Counted from the stretch's first letter, positions 7,828-18,598 are shown. The stretch: DNA of 64,000 nt from Myxococcales bacterium (GCA_020633555.1 JACKDL010000013.1:109704-173703), one strand, 5' to 3'. Notes: a model not told the origin generated them from the letters alone. Translations and numbers: made by a program.

Positions 7828-9303
7828 GTGCATCACCTGCTCACCGTCCTGGCCCTCCTCGCGGTGCCGCCCCCGGCGCCGGTGGGGGATGGCTCGGCCC
7901 TTGGGGTCGCGCTGAACAACCCCGGCGTGCACCCGGTGACGGTGGCGGTGGGTGCGGCCGACGAGCCGGCCCTCGAAGGCGTGGTGCCCGGCTACGCCGA
8001 ACAGGCCCTGCGGGTGCAGTGCGCGGCCCGCGGCGCCGAGGGCGTCCCCGCGCTGGTGGCGCGGGTGGGGGATCGTGAGTTGCCCCTCGTGGGCCAGCCC
8101 ATCGCGTTCCCGGACGGTCCCCCGGCGTTGTGGATCAGCGGCGCGCTCCAGGGCCGCGCCGCGCTGGCCGAGGTGGTGGCCGGTGTCCGGCCGGGGCTGG
8201 CCCTGGTCCACCTGGAGCCCAAGGCTGTACCGCACGGCTTCGAGGCGCTGCGCTTCGCCCCCTTGATCATCGTCGACGGGATCACCATGGCGGCGCTGGA
8301 CCCAGCGGCACGGCGTGCCGTTCAGGGGGCGGTGGCGGCGGGGGCGGTCCTCGTGCTGGCGATGGGGGCGGCCGACGCCCCTGCGGCCGCCCTGGACGGG
8401 TTCATCGATGCTCGCCCCGGGGAGACGGGCTCGGTGGGGCCGGCGTTGGGGGCGGTGCTCCCCCAAGCGACGTCCGTGCGACCTTTGCCCCCCGGGCCGG
8501 GGGCCGCGGTGCGGCTGAAGGCCGACGGGCATGCGGTGGTGGTGGCCCGAGCCTACGGCCTGGGTGAGGTGCGCGCGGTGGGCGTGGCCCTCACCGAGCT
8601 GGGCGCCGGCGCGGTGGCGCGGGCGGCGCTGGGGGAAGGCCCCGATGGCTTCGGGCAGGCCCTCGGCTGGCTGGAGCGCGCCCCCCCGCTGGGCGACGGG
8701 GCGGGTGTACGGTGGTCTGTCTGGGCGTGGGCCAGCCTGCTGGTGATCCCGCTGCTGGGCCTGGTGTACCGGCGTTGGCCGCGGGTGGCGGTGGCCCTCG
8801 CGGCGCCCGGGTGGCTCGCGGCCGTGTGGGCCCCGCCCGTCGACGAGGCCCTGGGCGTGGACGCCGAGCGCGTGCTGGTGCTGCCGCTGGACGAGGCCGA
8901 GGCCCTGGCCGTCGGTACGGTGGACATCACGCTGGGGATCGGCGGCGGCCGGACGTTGGCCGTCGGTCTGGCGGACGTGGCCTTGGAGGACGCGCGACCC
9001 CAAGGCGCCTGCCTGATGCGCATGGGGGAACAGAGCGCTTTTGTGGTGCAGGGCGAGCCCGGGGGGCGGCGTCGCCTGAGCTGGTTGGCGCGGATCCCGC
9101 GGCCGACCGCGGGGGCCGCCGAGGGGACCTTGCCGGCCTGGCCCCCGGGCCCGCTGGCGGGGGGCGCGCTGCGGGCGTTGCCGCCCGACGCCGTGCCCGC
9201 GGTGTTGGCTCGGCCGGCGCGATCCACCGAGGGCTGGCTGGTTGAGCCGGCGAACGTCCAGGCGAGCCCCCCGAAGGTGCTGGAGGCGCCGGCCGAGCCC
9301 TGA
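7828..9303 (+). CDS. Membrane-anchored protein with Rossmann/GATase1-like ectodomain
   Basis: A 491-residue protein from GTG 7828. It starts with a short signal sequence, followed by an ectodomain in which LIIVDGITMAALDP and AVAAGAVLVLAMGA look like the parallel strands of a class I glutamine-amidotransferase-like fold. This is the same fold type seen in BatA-like and gliding-type ABC accessory proteins. No catalytic Cys is visible. Two membrane helices lie near residues 297-335, followed by a C-terminal domain of about 150 residues. The place between the cyclase-fold protein and the ABC ATPase suggests the same complex. Function unknown. Confidence 0.65.
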   Translation: MHHLLTVLALLAVPPPAPVGDGSALGVALNNPGVHPVTVAVGAADEPALEGVVPGYAEQALRVQCAARGAEGVPALVARVGDRELPLVGQPIAFPDGPPALWISGALQGRAALAEVVAGVRPGLALVHLEPKAVPHGFEALRFAPLIIVDGITMAALDPAARRAVQGAVAAGAVLVLAMGAADAPAAALDGFIDARPGETGSVGPALGAVLPQATSVRPLPPGPGAAVRLKADGHAVVVARAYGLGEVRAVGVALTELGAGAVARAALGEGPDGFGQALGWLERAPPLGDGAGVRWSVWAWASLLVIPLLGLVYRRWPRVAVALAAPGWLAAVWAPPVDEALGVDAERVLVLPLDEAEALAVGTVDITLGIGGGRTLAVGLADVALEDARPQGACLMRMGEQSAFVVQGEPGGRRRLSWLARIPRPTAGAAEGTLPAWPPGPLAGGALRALPPDAVPAVLARPARSTEGWLVEPANVQASPPKVLEAPAEP

Positions 9304-9423
9304 CCGGCGCTGTTGCGCCGCAACGTCTGCCTGTGCGATCTCCAGGGACCCTTGGCCCGGAGGTGTGTGAGCTTTGGCGCCGCCGCTTGATCCTGCCCCT
9401 CGTCCTTCCCACTCGGTGCGCTC

Positions 9424-10119
9424 ATGATCGAGTTCGTTGGCGTCGTCCTGGAGCAGGCCGGTCGCGTGCGGCTGGATCGCCTGGGCCTGCAGGTGCGGGC
9501 CGGCGAGATCCTCGGGCTCGTGGGGGCCAGCGGGGCGGGGAAGTCGGCGGCGCTGGCGGTGGCCGGTGGGGCCGCCCGCGTCACGCGCGGCCGCCTGCTG
9601 CTCGAGGGGCGCGATGTGAGCCGCAAGCCAGAGCGGCTGCGGGCCGTGGCCGCGCTGGCACCCGCCGAGGTGCCCGGGCCGCACGATCTGGCCGTCCGCG
9701 CCTGGCTGGGCACCTGGCTGAGCTTGGATGGGGTGGCCAAGGCCGAGCACGCTGCGGCCATCGACCGTGAGCTGGCACGGTTCGGGCTGGTTCCGGAGCA
9801 GCCGGTGGAGACCTTGTCGGGTGGCGCTCGGCAGCGCCTGCGCCTGGCCCGAGCGTTTGCCCGCCGGGCCCCCCTGACCCTGCTTGATGATCCCACGCGG
9901 TCCCTGGATGGCGAGGGCCTGCGGGCCTTGACGAAGGCCGTCCGCGAACGGGCCGCCGACGGCGGCACCGTGATCCTGGCGGCTGCGGCGCCGCACCTGG
10001 TGGTGGCGGTGTGCGACCGGGCCGTTCACCTCGAAGCGGGGCAGGCGGCGGCCGAGCTGCGCAAGGCCGATCCCGACTTCGCCGCCGGGGTGGCGCGCGC
10101 CCAGGGGTGGGCTGCTTGA
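9424..10119 (+). CDS. ABC transporter ATP-binding protein, degenerate Walker B
   Basis: A 231-residue ABC ATPase: Walker A GASGAGKS at residues 34-41, signature LSGGARQRL from residue 131, and Walker B LTLLDDP with D155-D156. Normal ATPases have Asp-Glu at this place; the catalytic Glu is Asp here, which usually slows or abolishes hydrolysis. The switch His is not obvious (ILAAAAPH). It is followed by a membrane protein with a TTGA overlap at 10116, and membrane proteins at 6002 and 7828 precede it, giving a plausible ABC-2-type exporter. The substrate is unknown. Confidence 0.8.
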   Translation: MIEFVGVVLEQAGRVRLDRLGLQVRAGEILGLVGASGAGKSAALAVAGGAARVTRGRLLLEGRDVSRKPERLRAVAALAPAEVPGPHDLAVRAWLGTWLSLDGVAKAEHAAAIDRELARFGLVPEQPVETLSGGARQRLRLARAFARRAPLTLLDDPTRSLDGEGLRALTKAVRERAADGGTVILAAAAPHLVVAVCDRAVHLEAGQAAAELRKADPDFAAGVARAQGWAA

Positions 10120-10634
10120 GGGCCCTGGCCCATCCGCGCCGGTGGGCTGGCGGGCTGTGGGGGCTGGCGCTGCTGGGCGCCCTGGTGGTCCCCGTGGTGG
10201 TCCATGTGTCGGCCGCCCACCACGCCCACTGGGCCGGCGTGGCCCAGGGCCCGTACTGGCGCGGCCTGGTGCTGCCCTGGTCGGGGCGGCTCCAGGCGTT
10301 GGTGGGGGTCTTCGCCGTGGGGGGCTGGGCCGCGTGGGCGGCGCCGGCGGATCCGCGCGCCGGCCGTCGGATCCTGCTCGGGCTCATCGCGGGGCTGGGC
10401 GGCTTCGCGGTCACGGCGCTGGCGGCGACCCCCCCCTGGGTGTGGCTGCACCGGCTGGGCGCGGCCCCCGTGGGGCCTCTGGTCAAGACCGCTGCGCTGG
10501 CGGCCTTGGCGGTGGGGGCAGCCGGGGCGGTCGCCGGCGCCGGGGGGTCGCGCTTGCCCGGCGGGCTCGCCGCGGCCCTGGGGACCCTCTCGGGGCTGGG
10601 CCTCGTCTGGCTGACCTGGGGAGCCTTCGGGTGA
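10116..10634 (+). CDS. Small polytopic membrane protein
   Basis: A 172-residue hydrophobic protein with four to five membrane helices. The TTG start at 10116 shares TTGA with the stop of the ABC ATPase gene, and its own stop overlaps the next GTG, so translation is probably coupled on both sides. This coupling makes it the most likely permease partner of the ATPase, but no permease motif can be seen. Confidence 0.6.
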   Translation: MRALAHPRRWAGGLWGLALLGALVVPVVVHVSAAHHAHWAGVAQGPYWRGLVLPWSGRLQALVGVFAVGGWAAWAAPADPRAGRRILLGLIAGLGGFAVTALAATPPWVWLHRLGAAPVGPLVKTAALAALAVGAAGAVAGAGGSRLPGGLAAALGTLSGLGLVWLTWGAFG

Positions 10635-11523
10635 GCACCGCCGCACTGCAGGCGCGCCTCCTCGGGGCCCGGTGGCGGCTCGGGCTGGCCCGCCTGGCCG
10701 CCTGGGGGGCGCCGGCCATCGGGGCGTGCGGGGCAGCCGCCGCGCTCGGGCTCCCTTCCGCCCTCGCGGGCGCAGGCGCGCTGGCTGCGGCCGCGGCCGC
10801 GCTGCTGTGGCCGACGTCCCTGAGCGCTGTGGCGCAACGCATCGACGCGGTGGGTGGGCTGGAAGGGGCCGTAGAGTGCGCCTGGGACAACCGGGGATCC
10901 GCCGAGCCGATCCAGACCGCTCAACGGAGCCGCGCGCTGCAGGCCTGGGACCGTGCAGGGCCGCTGTGGCCTGCGCCGGTCCGCTGGCCCGCCTTCACCT
11001 TGGCGCTGATCTGGATCTGGCCGCTCAGTCAGCCAGCCCCGGGGCCCGTGGCCGGCCTCGGAGTCGGCGGTTCGGCGCCAACGCCCGGGGCGGGGGTGCC
11101 TCGGCAGGCCATCCCCGACACGCAGGACGCCGGGCCGATCGCGGAGACGGCGCCCGACGCAGGCGGCCGGGGGGCCGCCGACCCCCAGCGCGACGGGGGC
11201 CCGCCGCCTGCCACGGCCGACGGGGGCGTCGGTGGGCAGCCCACCGCCGTCGGGCAGGCGGGGGGCACGGGCCAGCAGGCGGGCGACCGCGTGGGTGGAG
11301 GGCCCGGGCGGGTGGCCGCCAGCACCCCGGGATCGGCGGGGGGACCGCAGGTCAACCTGGGCCGCGGGGCCGGCGATCGCGCCCCCGCAGACGGCCCGGG
11401 CGTGGGGGCCGCGCCACTGCCCATCGGGCGCGCGCCCTTGGACGACGTCGCTGATCCGGCGCGGCCCTATCCCCCCCGCTATCAACGGCTGATCGGGCGC
11501 TGGTTCGCCCGCAAGGAGACGCC

Positions 11524-11527
<4 letters not shown>
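10631..11527 (+). CDS. Membrane protein with long Gly/Pro-rich region, unknown
   Basis: A 298-residue protein starting at GTG 10631 (GTGA overlap with the previous stop). Two membrane helices lie at about residues 20-60 and a third at about 120-140. A 130-residue low-complexity stretch rich in Gly, Ala, Asp and Pro follows, ending in a conserved-looking YPPRYQRLIGRWFARKE tail. Its stop overlaps the MoxR ATG (ATGA). Proteins of this outline occur beside MoxR-DUF58 operons. I do not recognise a domain. Confidence 0.6.
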
Positions 11528-12501
<974 letters not shown>

Positions 12502-12503
12502 TC

Positions 12504-13400
12504 GTGGCCCGCGGGGCGACCCGTCGCGGCGACTTCCCCGATCACGCCACGCTGGCGGTGATCGAGCGGTTCTCGCTGCACCTGCGCCGCGCGGGCGCGC
12601 TGAGCGTGCGGGGTCGCCCTGCCCGCCGAGCGGCCGCGGCCGGCCTGGACTTCGTGGGCTACGCCGATCACCGGCCGGGCGAGAGCCTGCGGCACGTGGA
12701 CTGGGCGGTCTGGGCCCGCAGCCGCAGCCTCGTGGTGCGCCGGTACGCCGACGAGGCCTCGGGCCTGCTGCTGGTCGTGGTGGACGGCTCGGGCTCGATG
12801 GGCGTGGGCAGCCCGAGCAAGTGGACGCTTGCTCGCGGGGTCGCCGCGGCGCTGGCCCATGCGGCTCTGGGCGAGCTGCACCAGGTGTTGGTGGGGGTGC
12901 TGACCGCCGATGGGCTGCGGGCTTTGCCCATCGGCGCCGGCGCGGGCTTCGCCCACGAGGTCTTCCACTTCCTGGGCGAGCACCAGCCGGCGGGCGCGGT
13001 GCGGTTGCCGCTGGCGTTGGCCGCGCTGCCCACGGACGGGGCCCGCGGCGACGCGATCATCATCAGCGACTTCCTCGATCCCGACGGCCCCCAGGCGGCC
13101 CTGGAGGCGGTCCAGCGGCAGGGGCTCCGCGTGGACGCCGTCCGCGTGTTGGCCCCGGGCGAGCTGACCGTCCCCGAGGCCGCAGTGTTGGCCGATCCGG
13201 AGGGCCCCACGGCCCGCTCCGCACCCCGCGGTGGCGAGCGCGACACCCTGCAGCGGCGCCTGGATGGGCTGCGCGACGCGCTGGCGCCCGCGGCTGGGCG
13301 GGTGGGGGGTGTCGGCGTCGATCTGACCGCTGACGCGCCCCTTGCCCAAGCGCTCGAGACCTACCTGCAGGCGGTGCAGGCCCACCGCGGGCGGCAATGA
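12504..13400 (+). CDS. DUF58 (vWA-like) protein
   Basis: A 298-residue protein with the DUF58 hallmark GESLRHVDWAVWARSRSLVVRRY followed by a vWA-type strand and MIDAS motif DGSGSM (D94, S96, S98). DUF58 proteins are standard partners of MoxR ATPases and are thought to be soluble adaptors. The GTG start lies two bases after the MoxR stop, and its stop overlaps the following ATG at 13397, so the three are one translational unit. Confidence 0.9.
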   Translation: MARGATRRGDFPDHATLAVIERFSLHLRRAGALSVRGRPARRAAAAGLDFVGYADHRPGESLRHVDWAVWARSRSLVVRRYADEASGLLLVVVDGSGSMGVGSPSKWTLARGVAAALAHAALGELHQVLVGVLTADGLRALPIGAGAGFAHEVFHFLGEHQPAGAVRLPLALAALPTDGARGDAIIISDFLDPDGPQAALEAVQRQGLRVDAVRVLAPGELTVPEAAVLADPEGPTARSAPRGGERDTLQRRLDGLRDALAPAAGRVGGVGVDLTADAPLAQALETYLQAVQAHRGRQ

Positions 13401-16400
13401 TCGAGCTGGCCCGACCCTGGGCGCTGTGGGCGCTGCTCGGGCTCCTGCCGCTGTGGCGCTGGCATCGGCGCGCTCGGCCGGCCGGTGATCATCCCTTCAC
13501 TGCGTTCTTCCTGTTGCCGGAGCGGGGCGCCGAGGGCGGCCGCGGCCCGCGCCTGCGCGCGCCCTGGCTGTGGGCGGCGCGGACCTTGGCCTGGCTGGCG
13601 CTGGTGGGCGCCGCGGCGGGCCCACGCTTCACGGCCCGGGATGGGACCCTGGTGTTGGCCGACGGCCCCGTCGAGCTCGATCCCGCCTGGGTCGATCCGG
13701 TGGTGGTGGTGCGCGCTGGGCAGCCCCCGACCGTGCACGACGGAGATCCGAACCGCCTGGCGCCCGTCGCGGGCCCGCCCGACTGGGGCGCGGCCCTGGT
13801 GGTGGGCAGGCGGCTGGCGCCGCGGGCCCGCGTGGTCCGCGCGCTGACTCGGCGCCCCGAGCCCGCCATCCTCGCAGCCGGCGCGGCGCTGGAAGGGCAC
13901 GACGTCATCGTCACGGCGGCGGTGGCGGCTGAGGCGCCAGTGATCCGCCAGGGGGACCGCACGTGGCCCATGCGCCGCCGGGTGGGGGACTGGTCTGCAC
14001 AGATCCGCGAGCTGGCGCCGGGCCCGGCAGAGGTCGTGGCCGGCGCAGCGCGCTGGCCCCTGTGCATCCCCGACGCCAGCCCGCTGGCGGTGGCCGACAC
14101 GGGCTGGCCTGACGCCGTCGAGGCGGTGCTGGGCCTGCTGCCGGTGACGCGGGTGCCGGCGGAGGCGGCGGTCTGGCGGCCGGGAGCCGCGAAGCCGCGC
14201 CGCGCCGGCTGGGCGGCCTTCACGGCGGCGCAGACTACGGTGAGCTTCCCCGACGAGGCGCTGCTCGATGAGGGGCCAGCGGCCGTCCACTTCGCCGGCC
14301 GCCTGCCCCCGCCGGGGGCCGAGGTGCGGCGCTGGACCCGGCTGCGGGGCCCCGGAGAGCCCCTGCTTCATGCGGGCGACGCCGTGCTCGCTGATCGGGG
14401 CGAGGGGCCCGCCGGCCGGGACCTGCGCTTCGGCTTCCTACCCCGCGACAGTGATCTGCCCGAGACGGCGGGCTGGCCGGTCCTGTTCCAGGATCTGGTG
14501 CAGGCCGACCGAGTGGCGCGGGCCCGCTGCCGCCGGCACGTCGCCGGCCAGGCCCTGCGGCTGCAGGCCACGGCGCCCATCCGAGTTCGCGCCCCCGACG
14601 GGCGCCAGCAGACCCGCACACCGATCGACGGCACGGTGGTGCTCGGCGGGCTGGATCAGCTCGGCCACTACCGCCTGATCTCGGGCGACGAGACGGCCTG
14701 GGTCGCGGTCGTACCGCCACCTGAGGTCGGATCCGCGGTCGCAGATGACACCCAGAGCCCCACGGTGTGGGCGGGCGAGGCGCCCGATCATGCGGCCGCC
14801 GTCGCGGGCCTGGGGGCGCTGCTGGCCGGCCTGATCCTTGCGGGCTGGCGCCGGCGCTCCAGGTGGGCGGTGATGGCCGCCTTGGCCGCCGCCGTGGCGG
14901 CGGCCGATGTCCCCGTGGGGGGGCGGGTACCGGGCCGGCTCGTGGTGGCGGTGGATCGCTCCGGATCCATGCCCGCCGAGGCCTCCGACGACGTGTTGGC
15001 GGCGCTCTGGGCCGGTCTCGGTGGGCAGCCGGTGCAGTGGGTGGCGGGTGGATCTCGGGTGACCGGCACCGGCCGCCCCGGTGATCCGCTGCCGGCGCCC
15101 GACGGCGACACCCGGCACGGGCCGCTCTTGGCCGCGGCCGAGGCCCTCGCCGGGCCCGGGGGGGCGGTGGCGCTGCTCACCGACGGGCGCGCTGTCGATG
15201 GTCCCGTTGCGGCGACCCTGCCCATCTTCCCCTTGCCGGTGCAGGCCGCAGGGCCCGACGCGTGGATCGTCGAGGCGCAGGCGGTGCGCATCGGCGAGCG
15301 GGTGTTCGCGCGCGCCATGGCGGCGGCCGACCGGCCCGTGACGGCCACGGTCCGGCTGGGCGAGGTGGCAGTCGACGTTCGCCTGGGGCCCGAGCCACGG
15401 GCCGTGCGCGCCAGCCTGGCCCAGGCGGCGGACGAGCTGGCGGTGACGGTGGTCACACCGGGGGACCGTGAACCCCGCAACGACACCTGGATGGTGCCCA
15501 CCGAGGCCGGCGCCCCGCGCACGGCCCTGGTGGTGGGGGCGGCGGCGTCGCCGTGGGTGAAGGCTGCCGGCCTGTCGCCCGAGGTGGTCCCCCCTGCGGG
15601 CCTGGCCGAGGCCGGGCGGCGTCTTGCGGGCGCCGGGGCGGTGGTGCTCCACGACCAGCCGGCGGGTCGCCTGGAGCCGGCGGTGTTGCCGCGGCTGCGA
15701 CGGTGGGTCGAGGCCGGGGGGCTGTTGCTCCTCGCGGGCCGCCGCCAGGCCTTCGGGCCGGGCGGCTGGGCGGGCACGCCCTTGGATCAACTGTCGCCGT
15801 TGCGGGCGGATCCGCGCCCGCCAGGGGTGGACGGGTTGGCGGTGCTGCTGGCCCTGGACCGGTCGGGAAGCATGGCCACCGAGGCCGGGGGCATCGGGCC
15901 GGCCGGGGTGGGGCGCCTGGCGCAGGCGCTGGCCGACGGGCTGGGCGCTTCGGACCGCCTCGGGATCGTGGCGTTTGGTGAGGGCGTGCACCCGCTGGCG
16001 CCGCTGGCAGCGGCCGACCGTGTCCGCTCGGGCGGGGTGCCCGTGCCGAAGATCACCCGCGGCGGCACCCGCCTGGGCCCGCTGATGCGTGAGGCGGAAC
16101 GGATCCTGGCCCGCAGCGGTGTTGAGGCCCCCGTGCTGGTGGTGGTGAGCGACGGCCGGTTCTCGGACGGCGACGATCCGGCCACCCGAGAGGCCGCCGT
16201 CGCGACGCTGCGGCGGCTGGGCGCGCGGCTGGTGGTGGTGTTGGTGGGTCCTGAGCCGGCAGAGCAGGCGGTGCGGAGCCTGGTGGAGGCGGTGGACGGT
16301 CTGCTGACCCGGGGCGGCGCTGACGAGGTGCCCCGGCTGGCGGTGGCGGGCGTGCTCGGAGGCGGCCGCGGCGGCCTGGTTGCGCCCGGCAGCGGAGTGC

Positions 16401-17083
16401 AGCCGGGCGACGGTTGGGGCTCGCGGCTCGGGGGGGCGCCCCCGCCGGTCGGGGGGCGCGTGCGGGTGGCAGCGCGGCCAGGGGCACGCGTCCTCGCCCG
16501 CGCGGGTGGCGATCCATTGCTGGCCGAGTGGAGTGTGGGCCAGGGGCGGGTGGTGGCGCTGGCCACCGACGCCTGGGCCCTGGACACCGCCCAGTGGGCC
16601 AGCCTGTTGGCGCCCGCCATCGCCCCCAGGCCGCGGGTCGCCGAGGTGTTCATCCAGGGTGACCTGCTCCATTACCAGGGCGACGTGGGCGATCCGCCAC
16701 CCCAAGGCACAGCGGTGCTGCGGAGCGCACGGGGGGCCCGCGAGGTGGCCTGGCAGCCCACTGGGCCAGGGGCTGCGGTGGCGCCGCTGCCGCCGGGCCC
16801 GGCCGAGGTGATCGAGGTGGCCACCGCCACCGCGCGCGGGGCGTTGGTGACCCGGGTCGCGCGGCCCGGGCCGGCCGAACTGCGGGCCACCGGCGTGGAT
16901 CCAGGAGCGCTTGCGCTGCAGGCGGCCCTCAGCGGGGGGCAGGTGTTGAAGGGCCCCCAGGATCTCGCGCCCTGGCGGGCCGGGCGGCGGCCCGCGGGCG
17001 GCTGGCCCGGCCCGCTGGTGTTCGGGCTGCTGGCCCTGCTGCTGCTGGGGTGGGACGCGCGCCGCTGGGCAGCGGGCGGGTAG
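13397..17083 (+). CDS. Giant BatA-like membrane protein with two vWA domains
   Basis: A 1228-residue protein, much longer than usual BatA proteins (about 330 residues). Residues 1-75 form the BatA-type N-terminus with two membrane helices and the HPFTAFFLLPER stretch. A 380-residue ectodomain follows, then membrane helices near 460-500. The first vWA has AVDRSGSM (D520). A Rossmann/GATase-like stretch at about 700-800 (LLLLAGRRQAFGPGGWAG) leads to a second vWA with ALDRSGSM (D821). The last part is beta-rich, with a terminal membrane helix near 1200-1217. It is the natural membrane partner of the MoxR and DUF58 proteins encoded immediately upstream. Two intact MIDAS sites in one chain are notable. 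Its ligand is unknown. Confidence 0.85.
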   Translation: MIELARPWALWALLGLLPLWRWHRRARPAGDHPFTAFFLLPERGAEGGRGPRLRAPWLWAARTLAWLALVGAAAGPRFTARDGTLVLADGPVELDPAWVDPVVVVRAGQPPTVHDGDPNRLAPVAGPPDWGAALVVGRRLAPRARVVRALTRRPEPAILAAGAALEGHDVIVTAAVAAEAPVIRQGDRTWPMRRRVGDWSAQIRELAPGPAEVVAGAARWPLCIPDASPLAVADTGWPDAVEAVLGLLPVTRVPAEAAVWRPGAAKPRRAGWAAFTAAQTTVSFPDEALLDEGPAAVHFAGRLPPPGAEVRRWTRLRGPGEPLLHAGDAVLADRGEGPAGRDLRFGFLPRDSDLPETAGWPVLFQDLVQADRVARARCRRHVAGQALRLQATAPIRVRAPDGRQQTRTPIDGTVVLGGLDQLGHYRLISGDETAWVAVVPPPEVGSAVADDTQSPTVWAGEAPDHAAAVAGLGALLAGLILAGWRRRSRWAVMAALAAAVAAADVPVGGRVPGRLVVAVDRSGSMPAEASDDVLAALWAGLGGQPVQWVAGGSRVTGTGRPGDPLPAPDGDTRHGPLLAAAEALAGPGGAVALLTDGRAVDGPVAATLPIFPLPVQAAGPDAWIVEAQAVRIGERVFARAMAAADRPVTATVRLGEVAVDVRLGPEPRAVRASLAQAADELAVTVVTPGDREPRNDTWMVPTEAGAPRTALVVGAAASPWVKAAGLSPEVVPPAGLAEAGRRLAGAGAVVLHDQPAGRLEPAVLPRLRRWVEAGGLLLLAGRRQAFGPGGWAGTPLDQLSPLRADPRPPGVDGLAVLLALDRSGSMATEAGGIGPAGVGRLAQALADGLGASDRLGIVAFGEGVHPLAPLAAADRVRSGGVPVPKITRGGTRLGPLMREAERILARSGVEAPVLVVVSDGRFSDGDDPATREAAVATLRRLGARLVVVLVGPEPAEQAVRSLVEAVDGLLTRGGADEVPRLAVAGVLGGGRGGLVAPGSGVQPGDGWGSRLGGAPPPVGGRVRVAARPGARVLARAGGDPLLAEWSVGQGRVVALATDAWALDTAQWASLLAPAIAPRPRVAEVFIQGDLLHYQGDVGDPPPQGTAVLRSARGAREVAWQPTGPGAAVAPLPPGPAEVIEVATATARGALVTRVARPGPAELRATGVDPGALALQAALSGGQVLKGPQDLAPWRAGRRPAGGWPGPLVFGLLALLLLGWDARRWAAGG

Positions 17084-17208
17084 GGGCATCGGACGGAACG
17101 GGCAGGGCAGATCCACCCAGCGGTGGGTGCTGTCGCCCGGCGCGCGACGTCAGTAGTATCACGGGCCTGGCCGGCCTCCCGGCCTGCACCCGACCGAGGA
17201 GTCCCCGA

Positions 17209-18474
17209 ATGTCCCTCTTGGCGCGTCTGGCCGATCAGTTCCCCGCTTCGCCCGCTCGCGTGCGCCTGAAGGCGGCGCTGCTGTACGCCGGGGTCCGCTA
17301 CCACGAGTCGCTGGCCGAGGCGGCCGACTGGGCCTTCCCCAACTACATGCCCTACATCCTGCCCCCGGGTGTGGCGGCCTTCCGGGGTCAGCGCAAGGTC
17401 AACCTGCCGTACCTGGTGCGCATGGCCGACGACACCCAGGTGCGGCTGCGGGTGAAGCCCGACAGCCCCTTCGAGATTCGGCCCGACGGGAGCCCCCTGG
17501 GCTTCGGCCTGTTCTATGGCCCCGACCAGACCCTGCTGACCTCGCTCACCTTCGAGCCGCGCCTGGCGTGGGTGGACGCCCTGACCGGCGACGGCACCCC
17601 CATGCGCCACACCGGCCTGAGCCAGCACGGCGAGATGCTGGTGCTGAACATCGCGCCGGGCTGCGAGTACTTCGTGGTGCCCGAGGGCGAGAAGACGCGG
17701 AACCTGAGCTGCTCCTTCTGCCTGTACGGCCTGCCCGACAAGCGCCTGGACAGCCTGGGCCAGCGGCTCTACGAGGCGGGCCTGCCCCCCGCGACCGTGA
17801 AGCGGGTCGTCGAGGCCTGCGCCCACCCCGACACCCGCGCCACCCAGCTCTATCTGGTGGGCGGCAGCATGCTCGACATGGCCAAGGAGGGTGAGCGCTA
17901 CGTCCAGATCGCCCGCGCATTGAAGGACGTGGGGCTGACGGATCGCTACTACGTGGCCGCGGGCAGCGGGGCCCTGGAGCGCAAACACATGGAGGAGCTC
18001 AAGGACCTGGGTGTCCGCGGTGCCTGCTTCAACATGGAGGTCTGGGACGCCGCGCAGTTCGCCCGGGTGTGCCCCGGCAAGGACCAGATCGTGGGCCGCC
18101 AGCGCTGGATCGACTCGCTGGAGGAGGCCGTCGACGTCTTCGGCAAGGCGAACGTCATGACCGCCTTTGTCGGCGGCGTGGAGTTGGACGGCGAGGGGGC
18201 CATGACCGACGCGCGCCGGGCGCTCGAGAGCAACCTCGAGGCCGCCGAGTACTTCATCCCCCGGGGCGTGCAGACCATCTACTCGCTGCACTGGAAGGTC
18301 ACCGGCAAGGACCGCGGCCAGGAGCCGGTGTACTCCCTCGACCTGTTCCTCGAACTGAACGAGCGCCTGGCGGCCATCCGCAAGCGCGAGAACCGGCTGA
18401 TCAACCCGGCCTTCTTCAGCCGGCGCAGCGCCTACATGCAGCTCGAGCCGGACTACGACGAAGAGCCCGCCTGA
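17209..18474 (+). CDS. Radical-SAM-like protein with atypical CX15CX2C motif
   Basis: A 421-residue protein from ATG 17209 (CGAGGAG upstream). Cysteines C152, C168 and C171 form C-x15-C-x2-C; the second part, NLSCSFCLYG, looks like the end of a radical-SAM cluster motif (CxxxCxxC). Downstream features fit a TIM-barrel radical-SAM core: YLVGGSMLD (like the GGE motif), repeated beta/alpha units, and GACFNMEVWD. The first 150 residues form an unrecognised domain rich in aromatic residues. It stands alone between the vWA gene and an HTH-PilZ gene. Homologues are known to me only as uncharacterised radical-SAM proteins; the reaction is unknown. Confidence 0.65.
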   Translation: MSLLARLADQFPASPARVRLKAALLYAGVRYHESLAEAADWAFPNYMPYILPPGVAAFRGQRKVNLPYLVRMADDTQVRLRVKPDSPFEIRPDGSPLGFGLFYGPDQTLLTSLTFEPRLAWVDALTGDGTPMRHTGLSQHGEMLVLNIAPGCEYFVVPEGEKTRNLSCSFCLYGLPDKRLDSLGQRLYEAGLPPATVKRVVEACAHPDTRATQLYLVGGSMLDMAKEGERYVQIARALKDVGLTDRYYVAAGSGALERKHMEELKDLGVRGACFNMEVWDAAQFARVCPGKDQIVGRQRWIDSLEEAVDVFGKANVMTAFVGGVELDGEGAMTDARRALESNLEAAEYFIPRGVQTIYSLHWKVTGKDRGQEPVYSLDLFLELNERLAAIRKRENRLINPAFFSRRSAYMQLEPDYDEEPA

Positions 18475-18598
18475 GCGCGACAGCGAACGAGTAGAGGCGC
18501 CTGTACGCGGGGCCTCCAGAAGGGTTGACTTCTAAACCTTCGCTTGATTGTTGCGCCCCTGCTATATCTCCGGACGTGCGAGGCATAGGGAGGGGCTC

